Below are positions 50,001-57,030 of a DNA stretch of 64,000 bases, piece by piece. Numbering within the stretch: the first letter of the stretch is position 1; each line of letters opens with the position of its first letter. The DNA comes from Mactra quadrangularis. Taxonomy: Eukaryota; Mollusca; Bivalvia; Venerida; Mactridae. The stretch spans positions 868,001 to 932,000 of the forward strand of contig CM046304.1 of NCBI GenBank assembly GCA_025267735.1, read 5' to 3'. Under the pieces are notes generated by a model. The model did no database searches and was not told the origin of the DNA. It saw only the letters and a list, made by a program, of their open reading frames with translations. The translations under genes were made by a program, and so were the position numbers.

Positions 50001-50364
50001 TCCCTTATTTTTTTAATAAAAAAAGGGAACTCAGACATTTTACTCATTTCATGTAATTATTTCTGAAACTCTTGCTTACACCCACTTAATTTTGAAAATG
50101 TAATGACCAAAGGGGCCTTTATACGTCAGTAGACACGAGACACCAAATCCCGGTGTGTTACCAACTGCCCTACCTACCCGGAGTGGGGGGGGCTTCTATA
50201 GAGTATATACGGTAAATAAGGCGATAATTTAGTGTTGTTATTTTCTAATAAAAACCACACAAATTCTGATGATGTATTAAACTATCTACCTCAACATAAG
50301 CTTGTGGTATAAGACCAACAGTGCCGAGATAATTCCTGGCTTCCCACCAACCATCACCCACATC
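20866..50364 (-). CDS. SNX9/18/33: SNX9/18/33-family sorting nexin (SH3-PX-BAR), 13 exons, both ends incomplete
   Basis: These nexins bind phosphoinositides through PX, bend membrane through BAR, and use SH3 to recruit dynamin and N-WASP in endocytosis and macropinocytosis. Thirteen minus-strand exons join in phase to 513 residues: 1-25 end of SH3 ([18 protein letters not shown]), 26-139 proline-rich plus acidic linker, about 140-293 PX ([22 protein letters not shown]), 294-513 BAR ([27 protein letters not shown]). The BAR end resembles vertebrate SNX18 most, but a mollusc may have a single pro-ortholog. The family runs about 570-630 residues. Missing are about 30 N-terminal residues, likely beyond 64000, and about 14 C-terminal ones. 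Introns reach 14 kb and are full of repeats. It converges with KIF3B. Confidence 0.95.
21097..21513. mobile_element. hAT-type MITE copy 1
   Basis: Ends AAGGGCTGTCACGATAT and ATATCGTGACAGCCCTA. Flanks ATAACTAT (21089-21096) and ATATCTAT (21514-21521) match at 7 of 8 bases, consistent with an 8-bp hAT duplication. The interior contains CAATACGCAGCTGC, shared with 54888-55322. Confidence 0.88.
21784..22084 (-). mobile_element. SINE-A copy, full length
   Basis: Minus-strand copy in the intron between exons l and m, with head GCCCGGCTAGCTCAATTGGT and 3' end GCTACGGCGTTGAAAAACCC. Confidence 0.9.
22152..22241 (-). CDS. SNX9/18/33: SNX exon l: BAR
   Basis: Thirty codons, phase 0 at both ends, TTTTCAG/GTAAGT. 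It encodes [20 protein letters not shown] and DVIKVHE, equivalent to the SNX18 LANFPDIIHVQ region. Confidence 0.95.
22748..22824 (-). CDS. SNX9/18/33: SNX exon k: BAR
   Basis: Seventy-seven bases, phase 1 in and 0 out. It encodes [20 protein letters not shown], matching the LNQAI...YDAIGELF segment of SNX18. Confidence 0.94.
23256..23333 (-). CDS. SNX9/18/33: SNX exon j: BAR
   Basis: Seventy-eight bases, phase 1 in and 1 out. It encodes [19 protein letters not shown], the counterpart of FKKEYQKVGQSFRGLSQAF in SNX18. Confidence 0.95.
23930..24197 (-). repeat. R1 repeat copy, sense to SNX
   Basis: Near-complete copy on the minus strand in the intron between exons i and j. Its CCGG end lies about 40 nt from the exon i donor. 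Confidence 0.88.
24235..24338 (-). CDS. SNX9/18/33: SNX exon i: BAR
   Basis: One hundred and four bases, phase 2 in and 1 out. It encodes [20 protein letters not shown], equivalent to FKCFTKKMDDSALQL of the first BAR helix. Confidence 0.93.
24446..24726 (-). mobile_element. SINE-B copy
   Basis: Minus-strand copy with the shared CACCTAACCTAGCTTTC and TTATTAATGGAGGAAAATTG blocks on the plus strand. The tRNA head is decayed. Confidence 0.8.
24768..24871 (-). CDS. SNX9/18/33: SNX exon h: PX-BAR linker (yoke)
   Basis: One hundred and four bases, phase 0 in and 2 out. It encodes [20 protein letters not shown], near-identical to [17 protein letters not shown] of SNX18, the membrane-binding linker between PX and BAR. 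Confidence 0.97.
25229..25359 (-). CDS. SNX9/18/33: SNX exon g: end of PX domain
   Basis: Phase 1 in, 0 out. It encodes [20 protein letters not shown], then [14 protein letters not shown], the conserved PX C-terminal helices. Confidence 0.97.
25360..26751. other. Start of 14-kb SNX intron, no feature seen
   Basis: AT-rich sequence between 25360 and 26751 with no repeat family recognised from elsewhere in the window. Confidence 0.5.
26752..26827. repeat. Foldback F1 copy 3
   Basis: CGGGCTTAGTGCAAAACAGT opposite CAACCTTTTTGCGGTCAACC, with a CATAACTC / GAGTTACAA inner stem. Confidence 0.8.
26969..27180. mobile_element. MITE-C copy plus a second half copy
   Basis: GGCACATACATGAACCCTGC opposite ACCAGTGGGGTTCATGTATA. 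A further right arm (AAATCAGTGGGGTATAAT) follows at 27135, as if two copies overlapped. Confidence 0.7.
27622..27700. repeat. Foldback F2 copy 1
   Basis: TCAAGGGTTGCCTGCAAGAC opposite CAGTCTTGCAGGCAACGCTT, with a 30-base centre. One of four F2 copies. Confidence 0.88.
27728..31520 (+). repeat. 3.8-kb satellite-bearing repeat with 643-bp higher-order units
   Basis: The outer ends carry CATTATACGCCCGT (27751) and ACGGGCGTATA (31510) as inverted subterminal motifs. The interior is a tandem array of roughly 165-bp units, each with GTGACCTTGACCTTTGACCC and GGTGAACCTAGGTACA. Four larger blocks marked by ACATATTGAT at 28551, 29195, 29838 and 30481 are spaced 644, 643 and 643 bp. It ends in a GGACAGAC microsatellite (31395-31480). 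Reading frames here are repeat translations. Confidence 0.92.
31760..32030 (+). repeat. Interspersed repeat family E copy 1
   Basis: Shares AAAATATTTTGTGCAGA, GATTCAAAGTA and ATTCTGGAGATCATGTGAC with 59690-60150. Termini are not resolved. Confidence 0.6.
32309..32517. mobile_element. MITE-D copy, reverse orientation
   Basis: TAGACTATATCCGGAATTCA at the left and TTTGAATTTCATATTAGATC at the right. The interior is the reverse complement of the copy at 19636. Confidence 0.82.
32518..32889. other. Intronic, no feature seen
   Basis: A plus open frame at 32551-32814 shows no domain, splice context or match I recognise. Confidence 0.5.
32890..33115 (-). repeat. Retroelement-like 3' end with (ATT/ATC)n microsatellite
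   Basis: On the minus strand the microsatellite runs into AAAGACTTTATTTAATGAAG and CTACACGTTTGA. The same join is at 46957-47060 on the plus strand, so tail and microsatellite move together. Confidence 0.65.
33318..33600. repeat. 30-bp minisatellite
   Basis: About nine units of GGTCAAATATCACTAAATTA plus AGGTAAAAT, diverging at the right end. Confidence 0.9.
33943..34477. mobile_element. Large MITE-C member with unique interior
   Basis: Left arm ATTGTCAAATTATGTAGTCA then GTGGTGCC, right arm CAGTGGGGTTAATGTATGCA then CTGACAGTGG and AATTTAAC. At 535 bp it is nearly three times the usual 192 bp. The interior has unmatched open frames on both strands (minus 33978-34205; plus about 34294-34395 beginning [13 protein letters not shown]). 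Confidence 0.5.
34478..35418. other. Intronic, no feature seen
   Basis: AT-rich intron sequence with no repeat copy recognised. Confidence 0.5.
35419..35561. mobile_element. Short TIR element, TGGACCTTTCC termini
   Basis: TGGACCTTTCC and GGAAAGGTCCA bound 143 bp. The interior CACCTTGTTT/ACAAGGTG and ACAATACATTTACCCACAAA segment recurs at 44913-45020. Confidence 0.7.
35758..35915 (-). mobile_element. SINE-B 5' part
   Basis: Plus strand shows GGAGGAAAATTGACATTATT, GTGGGATTCAAACCC-like B box complement and CGCTACCAACTGCG. The 3' half is missing. Confidence 0.78.
36420..36720. repeat. C-run and GGATCC-type repeat remnant
   Basis: A 16-base C run is followed by GGGGGGGTGGGATCCGTACC and CCCCGCTAGATCCTC, resembling the ends of the element at 53517-53812. 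The open frames at 36465-36708 are shadows. Confidence 0.4.
36900..36932 (-). repeat. R1 terminal fragment
   Basis: Only TTTCGTTGAAAAATCCCGCT and AAAAATC of the CCGG end remain. Confidence 0.6.
37250..37473. mobile_element. MITE-G copy 1, 224 bp
   Basis: TIRs GGCCACAACAAGTTGA and TCAACTTGTTGTGGCC. Both ends are flanked by TAGATAG (37243-37249, 37474-37480). The same interior is at 54328-54549. Confidence 0.88.
37649..37935 (-). repeat. R1 repeat copy, sense to SNX
   Basis: Full-length minus-strand copy from AGAAATGTAATGAGGAAACC to TTAAAAAATCCGGCTAATAA. Confidence 0.9.
38515..38797 (-). mobile_element. SINE-B copy, full length, best reference
   Basis: Minus-strand copy with intact tRNA-like head: the plus strand ends GCGCTACTAATTGCGCTATC then GACCCGGG, with GGGTGGGATTCGAACCC as the B-box complement. 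The 3' end is TTTAATGCCATATCAACAC on the plus strand. Confidence 0.9.
38849..39003. mobile_element. MITE-C copy, diverged
   Basis: AACTGTCAGTGGTGCCTATA and GAGAGTTAATGTATGTGCGG then CTGACAG arms. Confidence 0.65.
39365..39645. repeat. 43/44-bp minisatellite touching a splice donor
   Basis: Seven units marked by GTGGGGTA at 39375, 39418, 39462, 39505 (altered), 39549, 39592 and 39636. Spacing alternates 43 and 44. The array starts about eight bases into the intron after exon f. Confidence 0.93.
39654..39768 (-). CDS. SNX9/18/33: SNX exon f: PX core
   Basis: Phase 0 in, 1 out, TTTTCAG/GTAAGT. It encodes [17 protein letters not shown], the phosphoinositide-binding RYKHFDWL motif, and [11 protein letters not shown]. 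Confidence 0.98.
40016..40544. mobile_element. hAT-type MITE, perfect 8-bp duplication
   Basis: Ends TAGTGCTGCAACGATTC and GAATCGTTGCAGCCCTA, flanked by ATCAATAC at 40008-40015 and 40545-40552. CGATTCGATT-rich arms make it strongly self-complementary. Confidence 0.93.
40634..40997. mobile_element. hAT-like element with CAGGGCTCGAATTTAA ends
   Basis: CAGGGCTCGAATTTAA pairs with TTAAATTCGAGCCCTG. Flanking 8-mers CCTTAAAC and CTTTAACT match at only five positions. Confidence 0.75.
41885..42133 (-). mobile_element. SINE-C copy split by (AT)n
   Basis: The plus strand has AACATCGTATTCAACAAATA, an AT microsatellite (about 41932-41964), then GACGGTCAGCTTTTCCTAGG and GGGCTCGAACCCGCGATCTC (B-box complement). 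Confidence 0.82.
42343..42553. mobile_element. Element ending GCGGGGGTATAA, copy 1
   Basis: GCTGAGAAAACTGTGACGGA, then a CGGACGCACGCAC microsatellite, GGGTAAAACAGTATACCCCC and TTCGAAGCGGGGGTATAA. Same as 60290-60530. Confidence 0.75.
42627..42910 (-). mobile_element. SINE-B copy, full length
   Basis: Minus-strand copy with GTGGGATTCGAACCCCC and TGCTACCAGCTGCACTACTG on the plus strand. Confidence 0.88.
43235..43312. repeat. Foldback F2 copy 2
   Basis: TCAAGGGTTGCCCGCCAGAC opposite CAGTTTTGCAGGAAATCCTC. Confidence 0.82.
43366..43444. repeat. Foldback F1 copy 4
   Basis: GCGGGTTTAGTGCAAAACAG opposite ACCGTTTTGCGCTAAACCCA, one of the best-paired copies, 54 bases from an F2 copy. Confidence 0.9.
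43445..44607. other. Intronic, no feature seen
   Basis: AT-rich. GGGCCTTTTCA/GGGCC-like short repeats near 43970-44070 look like simple local duplication. Confidence 0.45.
44608..44853 (-). mobile_element. SINE-A copy
   Basis: Minus-strand copy: the plus strand ends TGCTACCAACTGAGCTAGCC with CCCGGGAATCAAACCCAC upstream. It has an internal deletion near 44710. Confidence 0.88.
45166..45291 (-). CDS. SNX9/18/33: SNX exon e: PX start
   Basis: Forty-two codons, phase 0 at both ends, TTTTCAG/GTAAGT. It encodes [15 protein letters not shown] and [15 protein letters not shown], the first PX strands (SNX18: FKGMKSYISYKLVPT). Confidence 0.97.
45306..45636. repeat. 18-bp minisatellite touching a splice acceptor
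   Basis: About 18 units of ATCTCGAGTGAAATCTAC with variants of the CTCGAG core. The array begins about 13 nt upstream of the exon e acceptor, so the polypyrimidine and branch-point region is in repeat sequence. Confidence 0.93.
46411..46501 (-). CDS. SNX9/18/33: SNX exon d: before PX
   Basis: Ninety-one bases, phase 2 in and 0 out. It encodes [16 protein letters not shown] and [11 protein letters not shown], aligning with RFSTFVKSGGEAFVLG of SNX18. Confidence 0.95.
46549..46740 (+). mobile_element. SINE-A copy
   Basis: CCAGGCTAGCTCCGTAGGTA head and GTCAGTCACTGACGGAAGAA body. The 3' part is missing. Antisense to SNX. Confidence 0.8.
46957..47060 (+). repeat. (AAT)n microsatellite with retroelement-like 3' end
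   Basis: (ATAATA)n joined to AAAGACTTTATTTAACGAAG and CTACACATTTGG, the plus-strand equivalent of 32890-33115. Confidence 0.65.
47164..47279 (-). CDS. SNX9/18/33: SNX exon c: linker
   Basis: Thirty-eight codons plus two bases, phase 0 in and 2 out, CGTAG/GTTAGT. It encodes a Ser/Pro-rich linker ending [12 protein letters not shown], where vertebrate paralogs have a short basic segment before the FAK/FVK motif. Confidence 0.9.
47322..47545 (-). mobile_element. SINE-C copy
   Basis: Plus strand: GGGTATAACGTCGCATTCAA, ATGACGGCCAGCTCTTCCTA, GCCGCGATCTCCGGATTCAA and CCACTACACCACAGCTGGGG. Confidence 0.85.
47592..47670. repeat. Foldback F1 copy 5
   Basis: TGTGGGTTTAGCGCAAAAGG opposite CGACCGTTTCCAGCTAAACC. 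Confidence 0.85.
47692..47940 (-). mobile_element. SINE-A copy, diverged
   Basis: Plus strand: GCAAAGGCTAAATCTCTAGA, CAGTGACTGACAACTGACCT, and a worn head near 47920. Confidence 0.78.
48113..48194. repeat. Foldback F1 copy 6
   Basis: AGTAGCGCAAAACAGTCGTA opposite AAATGTTTTGCCCAAAGCCC. Confidence 0.8.
48495..48650. repeat. 37-bp minisatellite, alternating dimer
   Basis: Four units sharing GCTGATTTTACATAGAAAAT alternate between AAAGAAATAAATACCGA and ATAGGGATAGATACCAA types, so the real period is 74 bp. Confidence 0.88.
48651..49182. other. SNX intron, no feature seen
   Basis: AT-rich intron next to exon b. Confidence 0.5.
49183..49407 (-). CDS. SNX9/18/33: SNX exon b: proline-rich and acidic linker
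   Basis: Seventy-five codons, phase 0 at both ends, TTACAG/GTAAGA. It encodes [20 protein letters not shown], then [11 protein letters not shown], then the acidic [14 protein letters not shown]. Vertebrate SNX9 has an equivalent DDDDWDEDWDG stretch, known to contact clathrin adaptors, in the same place between SH3 and PX. Binding in this protein is inferred from composition. Confidence 0.93.
49508..49587. repeat. Foldback F2 copy 3
   Basis: TCGAGGGTTGCCAGCAATAC opposite ACAGTCTTGCGGGCAATCCT. Confidence 0.85.
49588..50289. other. SNX intron with SINE-B remnant
   Basis: Nothing recognised except at 50125-50180, where CGAGACACCAAATCCCGGTG and GTTACCAACTGCCCTACC resemble the SINE-B head on the minus strand. 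Confidence 0.5.
50290..50364 (-). CDS. SNX9/18/33: SNX exon a: C-terminal half of SH3
   Basis: Twenty-five codons, phase 0 at both ends, TTTTCAG/GTAGAT. It encodes [20 protein letters not shown] then QAYVE, with the ligand-binding WW and the GLIPxxYVE strand of SH3. Vertebrate SNX9 has DVGGGWLEGRN...GLVPTDYVE. The preceding ALYDF half was sought on the minus strand to 64000 and not seen. Confidence 0.96.
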
Positions 50365-50719
50365 CTGAAAATATAGTAAATAACATTGTGTACATTCCTT
50401 TTTATATATCTCCGAACTAGGCCAGTGGACTGTGGACAAAGTGGCCACATATCCAATGACCTTTAGAAAGTGAATGGTCAAATGGTTTTTCGCATTTTTA
50501 GATTAATTCAATAAACCCAAATTTGAACGTTTAAGAGACAACTGAGGGCCAAACCTAAGGCTTTTTGCTTTAAGTTTAAGATATAAACAGATTGGAGATG
50601 TTTTTCAAGCCACCCGAAAAAAATTAGTGAAGCAGAGTTAGAGCAACTTCTTCCAGCATTTTCAATTTGCGGGTTTAATTCCATCACACAGAAAGAACCT
50701 AGATAAATCATATTGAAAC

Positions 50720-50955
50720 AAGAAATGTAATGTGGAAAGCACATTAAAGCCAGATTTAAAAACTTTAATGCAAAAATTATAAAGGGAAATAATCCATAAT
50801 AAAGCCAGGTAGAGTTGTGGTTACTTTCTAATTCTGTTCATCACATGGTATGCTATCATTGTGTGAAGTTTCATAAAGATCTGACAATAAATGGCAGTAA
50901 TATATGCTAAATTGAAAACTTTAACGCAATTGTTAACAACACCGGACGCCCCCGG
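50720..50955 (-). repeat. R1 repeat copy, sense to SNX
   Basis: From AAGAAATGTAATGTGGAAAG to CACCGGACGCC. The CCGG end is truncated. Confidence 0.88.
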
Positions 50956-51935
50956 CAAGAGCAGCGTTCCATTCACCTATGAAAATAGACATTTAGATAT
51001 AAAATAACAATGACAATGTGAAATCTTGGATTATTTTCCTTAAAAGTATTGTTAATGACATTGTACAATAAACAGTATCAAGCCAAAGAATGAAAGTATG
51101 AATGAATAAAGTGAAAGTCCAAATTCTATAAGGTTTTATTATATATTCTTTATACTTTCCACCATTCTATGCCTCTAAAAACAACACAATAAATAAACAA
51201 TGATGTATTCTTTTAAGTGTTGCTTTTTGATTATAAATCTAAAATGGGCATTAAATCATTAAGTTCATAAAACAAGGAGAATTTCATTTTGACTTTGGAA
51301 TTACATTTCTTTATCATTAAGAAAATTTACTGATTTGGTCTTTGTCTCCATAAACAATTAAAACCATGTTTTAATACCATGACGTAGACAAATATATATT
51401 TGATTTGTTTTGAAGGCCATAGACCTATACAAAATAACTCAGTACATAATATACATACATATATTTCTGTATAATTTACTGTTATATTTATAATTACAAT
51501 TACTTAAACATAAATATAGGAATAACAAGGCCACATGTCTTCACCTAAAATTTTCATTCATTAGATTTAATATGTTATGCAGTAAAGGGCAAACTTATAT
51601 TTACTATTAAGTAATTTTCTCTAGCTTAAAGTTGAATTAATTTTCACAAGTCCTGGATTTTGGGCGTGTTAACTTAAGGAAAAAAAGTGCCAAAACTGTC
51701 AAACATTTTTTTCTAACTCTTACATAAGCAAAGTAATTTTGACTAAAAAAATTTGTTCCGACATAAAAATAACCCCATCCAACATAAAAAATCCCCAAGT
51801 GTTATTGCTTAAAAAGTATTTCTTAAGATACAGGACCTCCCAGTGGTATAGTCATATTTCATTAAAAATGTCATTAAACTACAATAAACTTTTTTTTTTA
51901 AAAACGCTTTGGTAATAGAGTAAGGTTTTTTAAAG
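50956..51935. other. Presumed SNX intron 1, no feature seen
   Basis: AT-rich sequence without a recognised repeat family or exon. Confidence 0.45.
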
Positions 51936-51937
51936 TA

Positions 51938-52407
51938 CGGAGCCATTAAAGTGACATTTTAAAATACTTTTTTATTATCACAATTATTTCGTTCATACGT
52001 AATATTATTTCGTTTTTTACAAAATATTATTACGTTATAACGAAATAATACTTCCTTACATAATATCATTTCGATTTTTAAATTATATATTATTTCAATT
52101 AAACGAAATATTATTTCATTTTTACGAAATAATTATTACATTTTTTTTTCAAAATAATTATTACGTTTATACGAAATAATTATTTGTATTTATGAAATAT
52201 TATTTCGTTTAAACGTAACATAATTTTGTTTTTACGAAATAATAATTTCGGGTTCTTTTCAGAAATAATTATTTCGGGTTCTTTTCCGAAATAATTATTA
52301 AGTTTTTTTCTAAATAATAATTACATTTTTTCGACATAGTTATTACATTTAAACGAAATAATTATGATAATAATAAAGTATTTCAAAATGTCACTATAGG
52401 GGCTCCG
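51938..52407. mobile_element. TIR element with tandem ACGAAATAATTATT interior
   Basis: CGGAGCCATTAAAGTGACAT at the left and ATGTCACTATAGGGGCTCCG at the right are inverted ends flanked by TA (51936-51937, 52408-52409). The interior repeats ACGAAATAATTATTACGTTT motifs on both strands. Confidence 0.85.
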
Positions 52408-52409
52408 TA

Positions 52410-53023
52410 GTAAGGCAATACTTAACATGACAGTTGATAAGTCTCTAACAGGGACTTGACATTAATTTGGTATGTGTCATTTTACATCTAGAAAAAGGAA
52501 GTCTATATCATGATAAACCAAGATAAACCAATTAGTTACAAGTATATGAATCGACCATGACCTTAATGACATTACATATCATCGTTCATACATGTTAGAA
52601 ATACACATACTTTTCATACTAATATCATACTTCATAAAACATATATAGTATTTGTTTATTTACATGCCTTAATAAGGAAGTTTTTTTGGAGAGTTGGAAT
52701 TAACATGGTAGTAACACAGTCACAGTATTTGTAAGGAAGATGGGTTTGCATTTTTTCAACAAATGCTAGTTTTAATAAGAAAAAAGCATTTTACTATTAG
52801 TTATGCATATTTTCTGGTAATACGACCAGTTAATCTGACAAAACATGGTGTCAATGAGTCCATACATGCACCTCTATTTTGACTGTCATGGTCCATTTTT
52901 CATCATGTGACCTCAAATGCATCGTTTTGATTGGCTTAAAGTAAACAAGTGTTGACACAAAATGCTCAAATCTTGATAATTGTTCTTATCACCGCCTGGG
53001 CGGCGATAATTATCACAGCAATA
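52410..53023. other. No gene seen
   Basis: Only a short hairpin (CACCGCCTGGGCGGCG, about 52991) stands out. Confidence 0.45.
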
Positions 53024-53145
53024 TCAGTCAACCTACTCACTGTTTCCTGGAAAGGCTAAATCTCTGTATTAAGCTGTTAACCTGTTACTAGACTCACACT
53101 TCTGTCAGTGACTGACAACTGCCCTACATAATTAAGAATCACCTA
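53024..53145 (-). mobile_element. SINE-A fragment
   Basis: AGTCAACCTACTCACTGTTT through CTGCCCTACATAATTAAGAA, lacking the tRNA head. Confidence 0.78.
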
Positions 53146-53277
53146 ACTGGTTAGACCATTGTTTCTATGTCAGTTATGAGTCATAAACAAACTTTTTATA
53201 TATGTCATGTATATGTCTATATAATGACATGTCAATTATAGCATGTCGCAATTACAAGTACTTTAAGACCTAATAGA

Positions 53278-53281
<4 letters not shown>

Positions 53282-53315
<34 letters not shown>
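53282..53315. repeat. (AG)n microsatellite
   Basis: Seventeen AG dinucleotides in a row. Confidence 0.95.
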
Positions 53316-53318
<3 letters not shown>

Positions 53319-53516
53319 GTATTTTATTTGTTTATATGTTATGGCTTATATGTTAGTATGTCACACATACATGTATCATGTCATGTGCTTTGTCTTTAAG
53401 ACCTAAGAGAGAAGACGTAAGAGAAAGGAGAGCGAGAGAGAAGAACACTTATAAAGAATTTATACATGGAATAATGGTTCATGTCTCTTCTTAGCACTAA
53501 CAATTTACTATGTTCA

Positions 53517-53812
53517 GGGGCGGATCCAAGTTTTTTCTAGGGGGGGGGGGGGTCCAAAGTTTTTCTAGAGGGGGAGGGGCGTTCCAAACTCTCGAACCAC
53601 AACCAAATTATACACTGTTTGCGTAATAACACAACATATTAATAATACAAACTTTAAAACCATAAGATCTATGTTAAACACAAAAGCAAGCATGAGAAAA
53701 TTGCTTCTTGCAACCTTAAAAATGGCTTACAATTAAACATTAATTCTCATGAACGGGTACATTTATTTGGGGGGGGGGGTGAACCCCCCTGACCCTGCTG
53801 CTGGATCCACAC
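53517..53812. mobile_element. Element bounded by GGGGCGGATCCA ends
   Basis: AGGGGCGGATCCAAG at the left and CTGGATCCACAC at the right are inverted. Long G runs (53542 and 53770) lie just inside each end. Confidence 0.6.
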
Positions 53813-54327
53813 ATGATGTTAAAGAGTTCCACACTGTCCAAATAACCATAGGATTTAATCTGTATTGCATTATTAACTTAACTTTTCAGCAATAATATTG
53901 TAATGCAGTGCGGACCCGACTAGCACTGTACAGGCCGACAAACTGCAAAACTTTAAATAACTGCTAGCCTGCTGATGTAGATGTTACCACTTTGGAAGCA
54001 CCAATTTTATAGAATAGCGCTACACATTATTACTAGAAGCATATAGCTTCTAAATAAGCAGCAGCGCAGCAAACTCAAGTTTTGCAGTAGTTGGGCGTTC
54101 TGTGCCTCGCTGCATTACAATATGTTAAATAATTTCGTTTTACATGAATGCATTTCGTACAAACAAACCTTCAAGTTCATCAGCTAGTAAAAACCTATAA
54201 ATTTGAATATTGACTATAAAGAGAATATTCATATCATAATATTTTTACATTTTACATGAGAAAGAATGCACTCAAAGAATTGACAAAACTTGAGAACTGT
54301 GAAGTGGTCCAACTAATCTTCACTTTA

Positions 54328-54549
54328 GGCCACAACAAGTTGATTATTTGTTCTATGGATTCGCTCGCACCTTAAATTTGACCATTTTTACAAAAAATAT
54401 TATTTTTATTTCCTTGCTCCCTTATAAAAATTTGGTCAAACCCCTATTTAAAGCAACTGAATTAAGATTTTTTTTTTTAATTTCTTCGCTCGCTGGCCCC
54501 ATTTTCCCCCAGAAAAATCCGTAGAACACACTATCAACTTGTTGTGGCC
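54328..54549. mobile_element. MITE-G copy 2, 222 bp
   Basis: GGCCACAACAAGTTGAT and ATCAACTTGTTGTGGCC ends. TTA flanks both (54325-54327, 54550-54552), which fits PIF/Harbinger-style insertion. Confidence 0.88.
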
Positions 54550-54887
54550 TTATATAAGTTATAACAATAAGGATGTGGAATGGGACACACTTACAAAAGT
54601 TGCAAAATGTACATATCTTATGTGTACATAAAATAACATCAGAGGGACAAGTCAAGTTTGCTTTATACATTGTTTTACGTCAAAAAAGAGTATAAGCATG
54701 TCCGCATGGAAATTGCTATGAAAGGCTTTTTGAAAGCATTTTGAGGCTTACAAGTTCTATGGAACGATTTTGCTTCAAAATTGTCAAAATGCCTGTTAAA
54801 TACACAATTTCTACAGCCCTGAAACTATATTGTTACTAGTTCATGGCTTCAGACTAGTGGGTTAAGGAAAGATGACTGATTAGTGAT

Positions 54888-55322
54888 TAGGGCTGTCTGA
54901 TATACCGGTATACTGGTATATTGCAATACGCAGCTACGGCAATACGTACCGCGGTACGAATTTAATGTACTGGTATTTTGGGTGATTTTTTTATTTCATT
55001 GGAAAATGTGTCCCTTCGCATAATGAAAAGTAGCGAAGCGTCAGTTTTTCCATCATTCATTCAATATAAGCTTAAGTTACAAGAATTTTAACTGAATGGG
55101 ACTCGTTCGATTGGTTATACAAAATATATCACAGTCCTTAATGACCGTATAGACTTAAAGAAACAATCAGTCGCTGCATGTAAGATTTGCAATGTTTCTG
55201 TTAAATACAGCAGAGGCATAACAAATCTAAATGCCCACAATATACTGTGGTACGTATCGCGATACAGTGCTAGCATATTGCAATACATCGCGATACGCTT
55301 CTGGCGTATCGTGACAGCCCTA
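54888..55322. mobile_element. hAT-type MITE copy 2, perfect 8-bp duplication
   Basis: TAGGGCTGTC and GACAGCCCTA ends with TTAGTGAT at 54880-54887 and 55323-55330. Same family as 21097-21513. Confidence 0.95.
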
Positions 55323-55613
55323 TTAGTGATGCATAGATTTTGAAGCCTACAAGCTTAATTTCTGTATCAGATATATGGTCATTCAATGTGTGACCAACAA
55401 CATACATGTAACATAAAAGTATAATCTAAATAAATTAGCTAACTAATGAGTTTAAACAGGAAATATCCTATTACAAAATAAGATATCTAAGTTTTAAATA
55501 ATATCCGTTCATGATAGACACCACTTCATCCTATCATAAGTAATATCTACTCAATAATAATATTATAGTTTCATTTATTGTTTATTTTGTTTTTATTTTA
55601 GCCGCCCCCCCCC

Positions 55614-55850
55614 CCTCGGCTAGCTCAGTTGGTAGCACACAAGTCTACTGATCGAGGTGTCGTGGGTTCCATTCCCAGACGCGGCATTCTTTCGTGGACC
55701 TTAGTTATGAAATTATTTCTACTGCCATTCTCCCTCCTACCAATGATTCTTAATCATGTAGGGCAGTTGTCAGTCACTGACGAAAGAATGTGCTTAGTGG
55801 TTGGTTAAAAGCTAAATCCAGAGATTTAGCAGCGTATACAAGTAAGCCAG
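55614..55850 (+). mobile_element. SINE-A copy
   Basis: CCTCGGCTAGCTCAGTTGGT head and GTGGGTTCCATTCCCAGACG B box, ending at ATCCAGAGATTTAGCAGC. Confidence 0.9.
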
Positions 55851-56058
55851 TAAAAGCCTTCAAACCAGTATAAGTTTCTAACTATCTATACATTTTAATA
55901 CTGATAAAAAACATACAAGACCTACCAGTACATAATTACTTTAGTTATGTGATGAATATATATAATTTTATACAAATTATAGTAACATAAGTACACTGTT
56001 TACAGTTGGACCTCTTAACAAAACCACCTTTCTTGAAAGTATTGTTTGTTACTTTTTA

Positions 56059-56290
56059 GGTCATTTCATGGCTTTCAGTCAACCACAGTTTCAGAAAATT
56101 CTAAATCTCTGGATTTAGCTGTAACCAGTTAATAGGCACATACTTATGTCATTGACTGATAACTGCCCTACATGATTTAGGATCAAAGGTAAGAGGGAGA
56201 ATGGACTTTTTTCATGTTCAAGCTCCACCAAAATATGCCCTGCCCAGGAATCTAACCTACCACTTTTTGGATTAGAACACTTGAGGGCTA
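56059..56290 (-). mobile_element. SINE-A copy, diverged
   Basis: AAATCTCTGGATTTAGCTGT on the plus strand, with a worn head near 56270. The minus open frame at 56115-56330 is its translation. Confidence 0.75.
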
Positions 56291-57027
56291 CAAACTGTCG
56301 ACAGTTGGCTGTCACTTTAAAAAAAAACATAAAAGGGTGGTTTCACAGTACATGTATGTAGTATCAATAGTACATATTTAAGCTTATATGAACATGGTTC
56401 ACTTATGTTAGATATCAAATGATCTGTGCAAAACTAGTATAAATACATGTTAATAGAGTATGGACGTAGACCAGTTTTGCATTCATCAATCGACATACTA
56501 TATCTATTACATCATTATATCAATCTAAACTTTAGGTAGTGAGTTTACGATATAACATATAAATACAACATAATTATATACAGGTCGTATTCTAGGTCAT
56601 GGGTGTTTTTGTACTTTAAACAATAGACTTGTCCACTAAATAGGTGAATAAGCTAATGCATGAACAGCATTTTACTGATTTAAACAGGCCAATTTTATGG
56701 GTAACATTTATTTTAAATAGTGTGCATGCACATTGTAAATTTTATATAATGATATGTTTATAAAATAAGAGTAAACTTATTAAACTATAAATTTGTAAAA
56801 ATAATTCACCCCTAAATATTGGTGTGTAATGAAACTGGCTATGTTTAAATACGCAATGTTTACGTGGACGACCTGTATATACTTGATTTAAGATTCTGAT
56901 AAATAAAATCAGGTCATTAGTTTATTTATTTACATTTAAAATCTTAACCTATTTCATAATGAAAATCTTTGTGACGAACTATTTAGGTTTTCTCAGCTTT
57001 CCATTTTATTATACATGTATTAACTTT
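56291..57027. other. No gene seen
   Basis: AT-rich sequence in presumed intron 1. Confidence 0.45.
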
Positions 57028-57030
57028 TTA

